Below, piece after piece: positions 12,223 through 22,175 of a DNA stretch of 64,000 nucleotides. Below the pieces are notes generated by a model. That model ran no database searches. It saw nothing but the letters and a program-made list of their open reading frames with translations, and was not told where the DNA came from. This DNA is from Loripinus fragilis. Its lineage: Eukaryota > Mollusca > Bivalvia > Lucinida > Lucinidae. The position numbers were made by a program, and so were the translations under genes. Each line of letters begins with the position of its first letter. The first letter of the stretch is position 1. Where the stretch lies: NCBI GenBank assembly GCA_964019695.1, contig OZ026521.1:31717601-31781600 (forward strand). Direction: 5' to 3'.

Positions 12223-14042
12223 ATTTTTTTTGTCTCAGGCCATCCGTCGAGAATTGTACGCTTTAAAGTTTGGAATTGCACATCGTTTCGCGTTGCTTGT
12301 CTAACCTGTTCAAGCTTTTGGTCAGAAACGGATATTGTCGAGAAAACTGTACGAACATGTAAGTCCAAGCCTTCTGACAATTCAGGATAAGTATCAGGTA
12401 GAAATTTTCTGCTAAGGGTGTCTGCTAAAGGTATGTCACGACCACTAACATGCTTAATGTCGAGATCATATCTTTGAAGCTGTAACAGTATGCGTTGTAA
12501 CCTTAAAGGTGCACTACTGAGAGGCTTCTTAGCAATGGATGAAAGTGGCTTCGCGTCAGATTCCACTGTCACGCGTCTACCGTATATATACTCATGAAAT
12601 CTCTTTGCCCGAAGAGAATTCCCAACATTTCTTTCTCTATCTGCGCATGACCTATCTCGGTTTGTGTCAACGTTTTGGATGCATATGAGACTTAGTAACG
12701 TTGCGCCAAGTCCGTATTTGGACACGTCAACCTGCAGCGTAACCTCAAGCTTTCGGTTAAAGTACGCTAGTACAGGACTGTCCGTCAGTACGTCTTTGAT
12801 TTTTTGGAAAGCCTCATCATGAGATTCATTCCAAACAAATTCAACGTCCTTCTTAAGCAAGTTTCTAAGTGGAGCAGTCAAGGTAGCTAAGTTAGGTGCA
12901 AAACGTGTAAGATACGTCACCATACCTAATATCGTCTCTAGCTCTGATCTGTCCTTTGGAGCATCCATTTGTCTAATGGCAGAGATTTTTTTGTCATCGA
13001 TTTTCAAACCATTTTGGGTCAAAATATTGCCAAAATAGCGAACTTCTGTAACTCCAATTTTCACCTTATCCGCGTTCAGCTTGATGCCTCGTTCATGAGC
13101 ACGTGCCAATACTTTACGCAAGTTTTGGTCATGTTCAGCCCTTGTTTTACCGAATACAAGTATATCGTCCACGATTGCTGTGACACCAGCCATGCTTTCA
13201 AACGTCTCGTCTATTTTTCGCTGAAAAACATCCTGAGAGCAGTTGAGACCAAATGGGACGCGCAAATAGCGATAGCGTCCAAAAGGTGTGTTAAACGTGG
13301 TCAGATATGAAGACTTATCTTCAAGCTTCAAGCTCCAATAACCGCTTGTGGCATCGAGAACTGATAAGTAGGCAGCTTCTGACAGCTCTGACAATACCTC
13401 ATCGAACGTTCGCATAGGGTAATGCGGTCTGCAGATCGCGTCATTCAATGCTTTTGGGTCCAAGCATATTCTAAGACTTTTTGTCTTGGGTTTTTCAACA
13501 ATTACAAAAGAATTGACCCAATCTGTCGGACATGTAACTTTAGCAACGATGCCTGCGTTTTCCATATGCGTAAGTTCAGTCCTAAATCTTTCACGTAACG
13601 CAACAGGGATTCGCCTGGGTGCATTTATTACTGGAACTGCATCTGGCTTCAAATGCAACTCTACATCACCAGGGATCAGACCCACGCCTTTGAATAGGTC
13701 TGGATATTCGCGCATAATTTGCTCTTTGGTACAAATCTCATTTGAACCACCGGGATTGTCAACCGAGTAAATGAGTTGTATCAGACTTAAATCAAGTGAA
13801 GTTTTAAGGCTCAACAACGGAGTTCTACTTGTTTCTACAACGTAAAACAACGTTTCAATTTGCTTGGCCTTATACCGACAATTCAGATTAATTGTGCCTC
13901 TGACATTTAAAGGGTTACCCGTGTATGAAGAAAGCTGAGTTTCAGGAGGTAAGAGCGGGTGCTTGATATTTAATTCACGAAAAGTGCTCAACGGAATGAT
14001 GTTTACTTGTGAACCTGTGTCAATTTTAAACTTATGGACCAA
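12171..14042 (-). pseudogene. pol: Pol: protease, reverse transcriptase, RNase H (frame-broken)
   Basis: In order on the minus strand: aspartic protease (FKIDTGSQVN), RT with AYLSVLDATSGYWSLKLED and the catalytic box AIVDDILVFG, then the RNase H start (LQVDVSKYGLGATLL) and later GRDIPLADTLSR. The true frame extends upstream of the first protease codons but is cut by a stop, so there is a frame break near 14040. Between about 12700 and 12600 the RNase H text is out of frame and the expected residues read in a neighbouring frame: a pair of compensating small indels. The frame ends near 12171 in unrelated residues because of another shift before the integrase. It cannot make a working polyprotein as read. 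Confidence 0.88.
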
Positions 14043-14166
14043 TGTTTACTGTGGCAAAAGCTTGATCGTAATGAGAAAAAGATTTATTTACCGTATCAAC
14101 ATAAAAATCCGAATCCAAATCCGATTCCTCAGACTGAAATTGGTCACTTTTCACTTCATGCACTGA

Positions 14167-14979
14167 TTATGATCTACACACGCGTTGAAAATGATTAAGT
14201 TTATTGCACTTTCTGCAAATTTGTCCTTTGGCTGGACACACTTCATTTGACTTATGAGCGTCATATCCACAGTTCTTGCACTTAGCGTCCTGTTCACGTC
14301 TCGTCTTGTTTGTCCCCGTCTGTGGTTCGTAGCCCTCTGGTGTGTAACCCGTGGCCCCATACGATTGTCTCTGACCCATCGTAGTACCAGATCGGTTCGA
14401 ACGTTTGACTGGTCTCTTGGTCTTCGGTTTGACCATGTGAACGTCATTAGGTGTCATCTGCTCCTGGGCGTATTCGTAATTTTGCCCAATCTGAATAGCT
14501 TTTTGTAACGTTAAGTCTCTTCCAACGTTAATGAGTTTCTCACGTATTTTGGGTGAGTTAGTCCCAAACACAATTCTGTCCCGTATCATTTCGTCAGGAT
14601 CATGATAGTCACAATCTCTTGACTTCAATCGTAATCTCGTGACAAACGAATCAATGGCTTCACTTCCCTGTATTTCGTTATTTAACTGGTAACGAGCAAA
14701 TATAGGGTTTAACGTCGGTCTGACGTGCTTCTTAAATCGTTCATAAAACGTATCCAGTTTCTTGGCGTCGTCTGCTGATATATCAGTCCAGGTATGACGA
14801 ATATCTCTCCCTTTGTCGCCAACCCATAGTAACAAATATGACACTTTTTCTTCCTCTGTTTTAGCTTTAAGAGGTCCAGAAAACATTAATGCAGTGTGTC
14901 TCATAAATTTCTCCCACTGCTCTGGCAAGTTCGTATCGTCCCATCGCATCGAGGGTGGTGTTGTTCCTGCTAATTCCAT
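14167..14979 (-). CDS. gag: Gag polyprotein of the Ty3/Gypsy element
   Basis: The frame is intact at about 270 codons, with the ATG at 14977-14979; an earlier GTG in frame is not used as the start. It opens MELAGTTPPSMRWDD. The middle has the retrotransposon Gag capsid-like region (WEKFMRHTALMFSGPL ... FYERFKKHVRP ... NEIQGSEAIDSFVTRL). The C-terminus has two zinc knuckles, CKNCGYDAHKSNEVC (irregular spacing) and CRKCNKLNHFQRVC (canonical C-x2-C-x4-H-x4-C). Gag would form the particle that packages element RNA. The frame stops before the protease and pol is in another frame, so expression would have needed a frameshift or the join is broken. This is the only undamaged gene of the element. Confidence 0.85.
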   Translation of the reverse strand: MELAGTTPPSMRWDDTNLPEQWEKFMRHTALMFSGPLKAKTEEEKVSYLLLWVGDKGRDIRHTWTDISADDAKKLDTFYERFKKHVRPTLNPIFARYQLNNEIQGSEAIDSFVTRLRLKSRDCDYHDPDEMIRDRIVFGTNSPKIREKLINVGRDLTLQKAIQIGQNYEYAQEQMTPNDVHMVKPKTKRPVKRSNRSGTTMGQRQSYGATGYTPEGYEPQTGTNKTRREQDAKCKNCGYDAHKSNEVCPAKGQICRKCNKLNHFQRVCRS

Positions 14980-15046
14980 TGTCACAATTTGTGCAAATAA
15001 ATTCCGAATTTCGAGATCGAACTGTTTTCAAATGTTTATTAAATTT

Positions 15047-15061
15047 CACTTCTGAACACCA
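15047..15061 (-). promoter_or_regulatory. Primer binding site, tRNA-Leu-like
   Basis: Immediately after the 5' LTR the minus strand reads TGGTGTTCAGAAGTG. This pairs with the 3' end of metazoan tRNA-Leu (recalled ending ...CACTTCTGACACCA) apart from one extra base. Confidence 0.7.
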
Positions 15062-15269
15062 TGTTTCGTTTCTTGGGGTACTGTCTTAGAATGTATTAGT
15101 AAAGCTCAATAAAGAACTCAACACAACGTGTTGTATACATACATCTACTTTAATGAGTACCTAAATAAGAACTGGCAACAACAAGAGATGCGCGTTACTG
15201 AAGCATGCAGTATGTAAATATGTAAGGTCATAGGTAAGCTATAGCATTGATGCTATACAAAACATTACA
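15062..15269 (-). repeat. 5' LTR (208 bp)
   Basis: It lies upstream of gag on the minus strand. It has the same TGTAA...GAAACA termini as the 3' LTR. Confidence 0.93.
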
Positions 15270-15569
15270 GTAACTCACCTGTAACAAATCAATTATCTTC
15301 TCATCTTCAATTAAAGGAACCAAGTAAACTACTCGTTGGCAGCTGATTAGTGAGATGGGTGAGCAGTGTCAAATAAGCTTTCATAGTCTGTAGTATAGAT
15401 TCATTATTCAACTATAGCTTTCAAAGAGACTCACTACTGGGACAACGGCAGTGGATCTTACTGGTATCTTTTGACACTCTGACATAGCTTTATAAGAACA
15501 CTCTGAGTCTTTTTTTGTCTTTTTTTTAAACAACTGATATGGACCCAAAAGGAAATGACTTTTTAGCAT

Positions 15570-16345
15570 AAAGACAAACAGTGTTGAACAAGATCAGACT
15601 GCTCATACGATAACAGTCTGATCTGGATCCACACTGTTTGCTAGAGAGACGTTACAAATGGATATCCTAAGGTTGAAGACTCGATCGCGGAAATGCACCT
15701 AAAATAATGACAAACAGTGATGAACCAGATCAGACTGCTCCTATGATAACAGCCTGATCTCGGTCCACTCTATTTGCTACATAGACCGTTCATAGGTTGA
15801 ACGACTCAATCGCGGAAATGCATCTAAAATTCACGTCTGCTGGAGTTATCTGCTACATGTAAATGCTAACGCCAACGGCTAATTTTGCTGTGGACCCTGA
15901 TCAGACTGTTCCTAGGAGAGCAGTCAGATTTGGGTCCACACTGTTTGCTCCAAAGACGTCTTACGGACAGACAAACATTGCGAATCCGGTTCAGGCTGCT
16001 CCTAGGATAGTAGTTTGATACGGGTCCACACTGTTTGCTACAAAGACGGCTTATGGGTCGTTATGTCAGGGAATTACGTCAATGGCCAATATCCCCGTAC
16101 AGACAAACATTTGGGACCAGGATCAGACTGCTCCTATGAGATCTGGGTCAATATTGATTGCTTCAAAGACGTCTTTCAATAATGAACAAGTAGACGACAT
16201 GTGGGTAGTTATGTAAGGAAAATGCAACCTATGCTTACGTCAATTGCTAATTTCCCCGTACAGACAAACATTGTGGACCTGGATCAGACTGCTCTTAGGA
16301 GAGCAGTTTAATCCGGATCCACACTGTTAGTTTGCTACAAAGACT
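15570..16345. repeat. Cluster of six hairpin-core units
   Basis: Units starting near 15571, 15709, 15886, 15967, 16103 and 16264 each read GACAAACA..., then CCnGATCAGACTGCTC, then the complementary arm, mostly ending with CACTGTTTGCT. TACAAAGAC or a relative follows most units. Spacing is irregular (80-180 bp). It lies inside the 7.7-kb TIR element, next to the LTR insertion. Confidence 0.65.
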
Positions 16346-17160
16346 TGACTGAAATAATCTAGCAGAACATAAATGGCGTTTCGCTGGCGTGCTAATGATG
16401 GCCCAACATTGCTGGCTTAGTAGCTTTTTAATTTTTAAGGGGATCCTGATCAGTATTGCTAAGAAACCCTATATTTCTTATGATTTTTCAGAGGGAGGGG
16501 GTCCGGAGCCCCTGCCCCCCCCCCCCCCTCTGGATCTGCGCATGAATATGCCCAACCGATGTTAGATCCCCATCATAAATTTCTGAGCACCACATTTCGT
16601 GCCAGCATGTTATTACCGAGCCACCATCGGTCTATGCGTTCAGTGGTCTGATTTTGTGTGCTTATTTGGTCTTCAGCTTTTGGGTGCTCTAAAGAACCGT
16701 CTCACTGCTGTGAATAACTTCCCGTGCTAGCATGTTATATCAGGCCAAAATCGGCCCACGTTTTTAGCTGTTTTATTTTGAATAACTACAGACCACCATC
16801 GGCCCATGCGTTTCACTGGTGTTGGTAGTGGATGGACGGGCAGACAGACAGACAGATATGTGACCAATTAGCCGGTATGAAAGCAATTAAAAAATGCACC
16901 TGCAATCACCACTTGCTTACTTCAATGAAAGTGCAAATTGGTATTAACCTTTAGGATAATAATTAAGTAGACAGATAACAACAATAAATTAATAAGAACA
17001 TTGAGACAAACATCAATTAAAGAACATCTAACCCTGCGCCAATTCACTGATGCGATAGTAAGTTCCCCCTGACATTAATTACCTTTATTCATGACCTTAT
17101 TGAAAAAATAAAAATAAGAAAAATAAAAGGAATAAAGTAAGACAAATTATATCTAGTTAT
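16346..17160. other. Gene-less interior of the TIR element
   Basis: 16494-16545 resembles the 'GGTCCGGA...GGATCTGCGCATGAAT' repeat seen at 45 kb. 16600-16830 repeats GCATGTTAT...CCACCATCGG about three times. GACAGACAGACAGA lies at 16840-16855. No coding signal is seen. Confidence 0.45.
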
Positions 17161-17162
17161 GG

Positions 17163-17485
17163 TTTTTCACTCTTGTCCGTTATAAATCTTATACATTTTG
17201 TATAAGCTTATACTTGTTTGAATAGTGTAACAGTAAATACAGATGATCAAAGATGGTGGACGAAGCAAAGTGAAACTCCAACACGAGTTTTTGTTGGTAA
17301 AATAACTGTTACTACATATACGTGCAGGTACGGACACGCACCCCGTACCCCTAGACTTGTCGAGCAGTTGGTTCACAAACTACCGGACCCCAAGACAGTC
17401 CTCATAGGCGTGGCTCGGGGCCCGGTACCGGACCCGTAGCCCCGTAGTCTAGGGGTCCGGTACCGGACCCGGAGACAGTGCCTTA
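17163..17485 (-). repeat. Right terminal inverted repeat of the 7.7-kb element
   Basis: It is the inverted match of the left arm, and shorter. The frames 17167-17376 (-) and 17218-17439 (+) lie inside it and are not genes. Confidence 0.75.
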
Positions 17486-19150
17486 AAGCAACCAACTCTC
17501 CCTAAAAATGATATTGTTATGTATATAAATGGGTCCCCAATTAAAATTGCCCATTTGTCGAGTAATAGGAGGGTAAGTGGTCTATCTATCCATCTATAAA
17601 GACTTTATTGGTATGCTGATCCGTCACAGTTAAATTTTTCGAAATACTATCAGTGTCAAATGGTTTGGATCCAGATCAGACCGACATTCTGTCTGTCCTG
17701 ATCTGGGTGCCCGGTCCAAAATGTTTGTAAAGATATTATCAGCCAACGACAAAACTCGCCTCTAGCAAGGAAAGGAATGCCCTCAAGTGGCAAAGCAGAA
17801 CATGACATTATATATGTATACAGAGTACCAGGCAGAGTACAAGGCAAATATGATAAAACAGGCATCAAACAAGGTCTACATGTACATAAAACCCACAGAC
17901 GTTTTGTAATCAACAGACGACACTATCAGGCTACTCAAGCAAAGAGTTTTTGGTGATTAACCCCATGAAAAATCTATGCTCTAATGATTCGGCTAAAATT
18001 CAACATATAAGACTTTTATTTAAAGGGTAATTTGGAAAAATTGGGGTGCATGCTTTTACTAAAATAAACAGGGCGTCGTTTCTGAAATCCCTGTTTTTTG
18101 GGAAAGGCTTGCCACTTCATGTGAAGTATCTGACAGACTGACACAGCCAGTATGGATGATTCATGCATATTCAAACCATTCTCAGTGCCTTATAATAAAG
18201 TTCATACATAACATATTTATCTAATTCGTCGATGCCAAATCTTATATGTAGGCTTATCAACCCATTGTATACTAGGAACCCCTAAACCGTAACTTTGGCA
18301 ACAGTGAAGACCCAGATGAAATGCAGCATATAACGGTTCTTTGGCAACAGTGAACACCCAGATGAAATGCAGCATAATGCTGCTTTTCATCTGAGGCTAC
18401 ACTTTTTGCTGAGGTCAAAACAATCTTCAGGGACTTAGCTACATCATAATTAGGGAATTCTGACCCGTGACCCCTTTAAATTTTTAATGGACAATCCCAA
18501 CATTATTGCATTGGTCTGTATGGGAAAATCCACCTGAATACAAAGGCTTAAGGGTTATTTGTGATATGTATGGGACTCATCAATTCCTTTTGTGACAGTA
18601 TACATGTACATCTGACAGGCATCCAAATAAAATTGTGAAATAGAAAATAATTATTTTTATTTCTCAACCAAAACATTTGTTTTGGGTTCTCAAAAGGACC
18701 GCCTCAATGAGATGGTTCCTTTGAGCATGTTGAGCACCCAAAACACATGTTTACAGGTAAATTGATAGGTAAGAACATAATTACATCTTCACACTTAAAA
18801 TCCTTGTCTGGACATACATGTATTGATGTACATTTATTTGTATGGACATTGAAACCCTATTTTCTCAGAAAATTAAAAAAAGCAAACAAAACACTGTTTT
18901 TTTGTTTGTAAATGCTGTATAAAATTTAATCATTACAAAGGCATCTTTGTAGTAACTGTAGAAAAGAGTCTTGAGGCAATAACGAATTTTCAGATCAATC
19001 AATGATTGACAGTTGGCAGTTCGTCTATGTTCAATACACTGAAGTTTTCTGTTAAGTTTGGTACATATATTATTCAGTATCTGTTTTGTGAGAAATAATG
19101 ACTTTGCAGGTAATTTTACGGATTTTTATGTTTTTTTATGAATCTTTTGA
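17486..19150. other. Intergenic repeats upstream of rab9
   Basis: 17640-17775 is a copy of the core palindrome (GTTTGGATCCAGATCAGACC ... CTGATCTGGGTG). 18295-18410 is a broken type-A core (CAACAGTGAAGACCCAGATG, repeated). 18640-18800 is a type-C element with the hairpin CTCAATGAG. The frame 17656-17913 has no recognisable domain. A 5' untranslated exon of rab9 could lie here, but I cannot point to it. Confidence 0.45.
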
Positions 19151-19152
19151 GC

Positions 19153-19362
19153 TTAACTCTTTGGCAGCTAGTGGCCTATGCTGATAACGTTTTCAAACAG
19201 TTTGAACCCAGATCAGGCCCGACAAAATGTTGGGCTTTGTCTGGATCCAAGCTGTTTGACACTGTGGTGTCGTTTTTGAAAACAAAAATTGTATAAGATA
19301 ATATTGAAAATTCAGCAGACATCAAAAAATCTTGAAAAATTACCCAGCATGCAAAGAGTAAG
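19153..19362. mobile_element. Type-B palindromic element (210 bp)
   Basis: It starts TTAACTCTTTGGCAGC and ends CCCAGCATGCAAAGAGTAA, with the core AAACAGTTTGAACCCAGATC and its complement at 19197-19259. Its right end is 310 bp from the rab9 splice acceptor. Confidence 0.7.
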
Positions 19363-19663
19363 CTTGGTTCCTAGGTTGTTCGCAAATGCCAAAGACAGAT
19401 TTTCTAGCGTTGAGGTCCATATATTATGTTACTGTAAATTCGATAAATTTTGCGATAATTTTATTTTTGCCAATATTGTTAAAAGACATATTAGGCAGGT
19501 TAAAAATTTATGACTTTGGCTTGATTTACCTTCATCAGTAAAGGACAAAATGTTTTCGCCATTTCTTGAGGGTTAAATTTTCGCAAAACTTTGCATACAC
19601 GAATTTTCGTGAAAATAAAACCTTCTTAAAAATTTCCAAATTTACAGTAATCTTTGAACTACT

Positions 19664-19680
19664 TTGATTCTGATTTCAGT
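19664..19680 (+). promoter_or_regulatory. 3' splice site before rab9 coding exon
   Basis: TTTGATTCTGATTTCAG with AG at 19678-19679 lies 12 bp before the ATG. It indicates an upstream non-coding exon, as in vertebrate RAB9A, where the coding region is also in one exon. Confidence 0.7.
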
Positions 19681-19691
19681 GGATAAAGGAG

Positions 19692-20303
19692 ATGTCAGGG
19701 AAGTCAAAGCTCCTGAAAGTTGTGCTTCTGGGCGATGGCGGCGTCGGAAAAAGTTCCTTAATGAACAGATTTGTCAGTGATAAGTTTGATGCCCAGTCAT
19801 TTCATACCATAGGAGTAGAGTTTCTAAACAAAGATGTCCACCTCGATGGGGAAGCTTTCACCCTACAGATATGGGATACTGCCGGACAGGAGCGGTTTAA
19901 ATCTTTACGGACTCCTTTCTATCGGGGAGCAGATTGTTGTTTGTTAACATTCGCTGTTGATGACGTGCAAAGTTTTAAAAATCTGACGATGTGGAAGAAG
20001 GAATTTTTATATTACGCCGATATACAAGACGGTAACTCTTTCCCGTTTGTGGTTCTAGGAAACAAAGTGGATGTAGAAAACCGTGTAGTACACGATCCAA
20101 TGGTACTGGAATGGTGTGCTCAGAATGGAAAATGTCCGTATTACGAGACGTCGGCGAAAGATTCGACAAATGTTGATGTAGCATTTAAAGCTGCGGTGCA
20201 GAGACTTAAAGAATTGGAGGACCAAATGGAAGTTAAACCTCAACACGGAAACACTGTAGATTTAAAAAGCAAGGGAAAACAAAGCGGTGGATGTTGCAAT
20301 TGA
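19692..20303 (+). CDS. RAB9: Rab9 small GTPase
   Basis: A complete 203-residue Rab GTPase in one exon. Visible motifs are the P-loop GDGGVGKSS (residues 14-22), switch I with FHTIGVEF (37-44), WDTAGQERF (61-69), GNKVD (123-127), ETSAK (152-156) and a C-terminal GGCCN whose two cysteines are the geranylgeranylation site. The stretch FLNKD and the RTPFYRGADCCLLTF region are diagnostic of Rab9 rather than Rab7. Rab9 acts on late endosomes and recycles mannose-6-phosphate receptors to the trans-Golgi. The start is chosen because MSGKSKLLKV matches the family N-terminus and sits just after a splice acceptor. No frameshift or missing catalytic residue is seen. A repeat begins 6 bp after the stop codon. 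Confidence 0.96.
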   Translation: MSGKSKLLKVVLLGDGGVGKSSLMNRFVSDKFDAQSFHTIGVEFLNKDVHLDGEAFTLQIWDTAGQERFKSLRTPFYRGADCCLLTFAVDDVQSFKNLTMWKKEFLYYADIQDGNSFPFVVLGNKVDVENRVVHDPMVLEWCAQNGKCPYYETSAKDSTNVDVAFKAAVQRLKELEDQMEVKPQHGNTVDLKSKGKQSGGCCN

Positions 20304-20308
20304 TTTTA

Positions 20309-20558
20309 TTAACCCTTTGTATACTTATGGATTCTTCCTTTTGGTTTGATATAATAAACTTGGGATAGTCCATTGTACATATCTAGGGGCAACAGGTTAT
20401 AATTTTATTAAAATATTCTATTGTTTTGTTTTAAGACCTTTTTCACCATGACAAACAGTGTAGACCCTGATGAAATGCCGCATTATGTTACATTTCATCT
20501 GGGTCTTCACTGTTTGTAAAAGTACTCGTATAGAGGTTTCCCTGTATACAAAGGGTTC
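20309..20558. mobile_element. Type-A palindromic element forming the rab9 3' UTR
   Basis: It begins TTAACCCTTTGTATAC six bases after the rab9 stop and ends GTATACAAAGGGTTCA. The core stem is CAAACAGTGTAGACCCTGAT ... TCTTCACTGTTTG. The left arm contains AATAAA at 20353-20358, the first poly(A) signal downstream of rab9. The same words occur in the copy at 50849. Confidence 0.85.
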
Positions 20559-20567
20559 ATGTTGCGT

Positions 20568-20798
20568 TTAACCCTTTTATTCTGGATACCAATAAACAGG
20601 TATTTTGGCAAACAGTGAAGACCCAGATGAAATGCCGCATAAGGTGGCATTTTATCAAGGTCTGCACTGTTTGCTAAGACCAGAAATACATATTTTATAA
20701 AAAAAATTGACCTGTGACCCCTTAAAGGTCAAAATGGGCAATTCCAAACTTATTGTGTATCGATACGTATGGAAAATCCATTGGAATGAAAAGGGTTA
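20568..20798. mobile_element. Second type-A palindromic element
   Basis: It runs TTAACCCTTTTATTCTGG ... AAAAGGGTTAT, with core GCAAACAGTGAAGACCCAGA and GGTCTGCACTGTTTGC. It is adjacent to the previous copy in the same orientation. Confidence 0.7.
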
Positions 20799-20894
20799 TT
20801 TCACTCTGAGTGCTGAATTTCTTAAATGGAATAATACTCAGGATGATGACCTTGTCTTGTCCGGATCCTAGTTAAGAATAAATTATTTGCTGTA

Positions 20895-20975
20895 GAAAGG
20901 AAACAATTAGTCCCTGATCAGACTGCTCTTTAAAGGAGTAATCTGATCTGCAGACTTCTTTGTTTGCACCTGCAC
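20895..20975. repeat. Isolated hairpin core
   Basis: GTCCCTGATCAGACTGCTC is followed by GGAGTAATCTGATCTGCAGA. The outer arms are eroded. Confidence 0.5.
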
Positions 20976-21129
20976 TCCCTGAGAAATTTGATTCTGGACA
21001 CTCAAAGAGTTAATCTAATTCATGGGACCAGATTTTAACCCTAAAAACTAGTTCTACCGGTAAATTGTGATTGTCCTGCCCTTTTTCTTTTTAGGCCCTC
21101 TGGCCATATATTTGTCAAAGATATTATTG

Positions 21130-21512
21130 TTAACCCTTAAAGCGCCAATCACAACTGCAGCAGACGACATCTGTTCTAAATAATCTAGAAAAACGGATCC
21201 TTCAGAAATAGAGAGAACCGACAATATTAGAAAACAGCAAACTCCGTTTAATTGAGTCTGTTAATGAGAACTAATGGAAAGTGCAACATTTTTCACGCCC
21301 CCTAGCACCGGTGGCTTAAGCAATATTCTGCTTTTCATCAGAACCCAAATTTTTTGGAAAAAAAATAAGGTATGATATTTCATGAGAATCGTCTGCCAGC
21401 AGACGATTCTCATGAAATATCATGCCTTATTTGTTAATTTTTTAAAAAGCAGCAAAATTTGTAATTGTCGTCTGCTGCAAGCATTACCTGTAGGTGGCGC
21501 TTTATAGGTTAA
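21130..21512. mobile_element. Type-E palindromic element
   Basis: It starts TTAACCCTTAAAGCGCCAAT and ends GTGGCGCTTTATAGGTTAA. CAGCAGACGACAT and GTCGTCTGCTG lie near the two ends. Its centre is a separate near-perfect palindrome at 21364-21429 instead of the CAAACAGT core. Confidence 0.75.
21364..21429. repeat. 31-bp-arm near-perfect palindrome
   Basis: The arms ATAAGG(T/C)ATGATATTTCA... pair over 31 bp with one mismatch around a 4-base loop CCAG. It sits at the centre of the type-E element. Confidence 0.85.
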
Positions 21513-21929
21513 AACTAGTGTCCCTACCTTCAACAGCGGATTTTAGTGTAGAAAGCCAAAGACTGAAACAAACAGCAGACACAAGTTATCGTCAACTATT
21601 TTGAATGTTTTTTTTTTGGCAGACTCTGTGTGGGAGCAGAAATGTTGCCCTAAAGGCACCAGTTAGCCGGGTATGCCATACCTCATCTGTTTCGTGCCAG
21701 AGGGCCTTGAATTTTCCGAAGATAGCACTGACCTTACTTGTGTGTCCCTACCTTTATTTATGGTGGTTTTAGTACAGAACACTACTTAAATAAATAGCTT
21801 TACAATGCAAGGGAAAACAGAATAGCAAATTTGCAATTTGGTAATTGTTCACATTTGATTTTCATTAAATGCCAAAAAAAGAAACATTAACAAGGATATT
21901 TTTGTACAACAAACTTGTCTACTTTTTCA

Positions 21930-22143
21930 TTACACTTGGGTGCCATTTGAATATTGCTCTTGTTTGCTATGTCCTAAGGTAGCAAACAATATGGACCCTT
22001 GGGACTTGGGAGCAGTCTGATTGGGGTTCATATTGTTTGCTTCCATGAATAAACCTAGTCTGAGAGGCGCTTGAATATATGTAGGAGATGTAAAAAGCAG
22101 CCAACATTTTCAGGACAAAAAATAGTGGCAAGATAAGGGTTAA
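21930..22143. mobile_element. Palindromic element (type X) with core
   Basis: The core GCAAACAATATGGACCC ... GGGTTCATATTGTTTGC is at 21979-22052. The right end AGATAAGGGTTAA resembles the right end of 23599-23862. The left end is unclear. Confidence 0.5.
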
Positions 22144-22175
22144 ATTTCAAATGGCAGCCTTAATTGGCTTATTCA

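Larger units (their letters stand above)
10433..15269 (-). mobile_element. Ty3/Gypsy LTR retrotransposon, full length but frame-broken
   Basis: Two 208-bp LTRs bound a 4.84-kb element on the minus strand with order gag - protease - RT - RNase H - integrase, which is the Ty3/Gypsy order. The 5-bp target duplication GTAAC is perfect (10428-10432 and 15270-15274). The LTRs differ at about five positions by eye (about 2.4%), so the insertion is fairly young. At least four frame breaks interrupt pol. No envelope-like frame is seen between integrase and the 3' LTR. Confidence 0.93.
9782..17485. mobile_element. 7.7-kb element with long terminal inverted repeats (foldback-like DNA transposon), host of the LTR element
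   Basis: The left end TAAGGCACTGTCTCCGAG and the right end CGGAGACAGTGCCTTA are inverted copies. The inversion continues inwards for over 300 bp: GGTCCGGTACCGGACCCCTA, the AGCCACGCCYATGAGGACTG block, GTAGTAACAGTTATTTTACC and CACTTTGCTTCGTCC. TA at both outer ends could be the target duplication. No transposase is seen. Subtracting the nested LTR element leaves about 2.87 kb. The left arm (to about 10405) is longer than the right (17163-17485) because it carries an extra segment at about 9955-10245. Confidence 0.75.

Noticed and set aside
12969..14508. Plus-strand frames across the LTR element
   Set aside because: They are antisense shadows of gag and pol.
15570..16345. A CRISPR-like array
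   Set aside because: Units are themselves palindromic, spacing is irregular, and the host is an animal genome.
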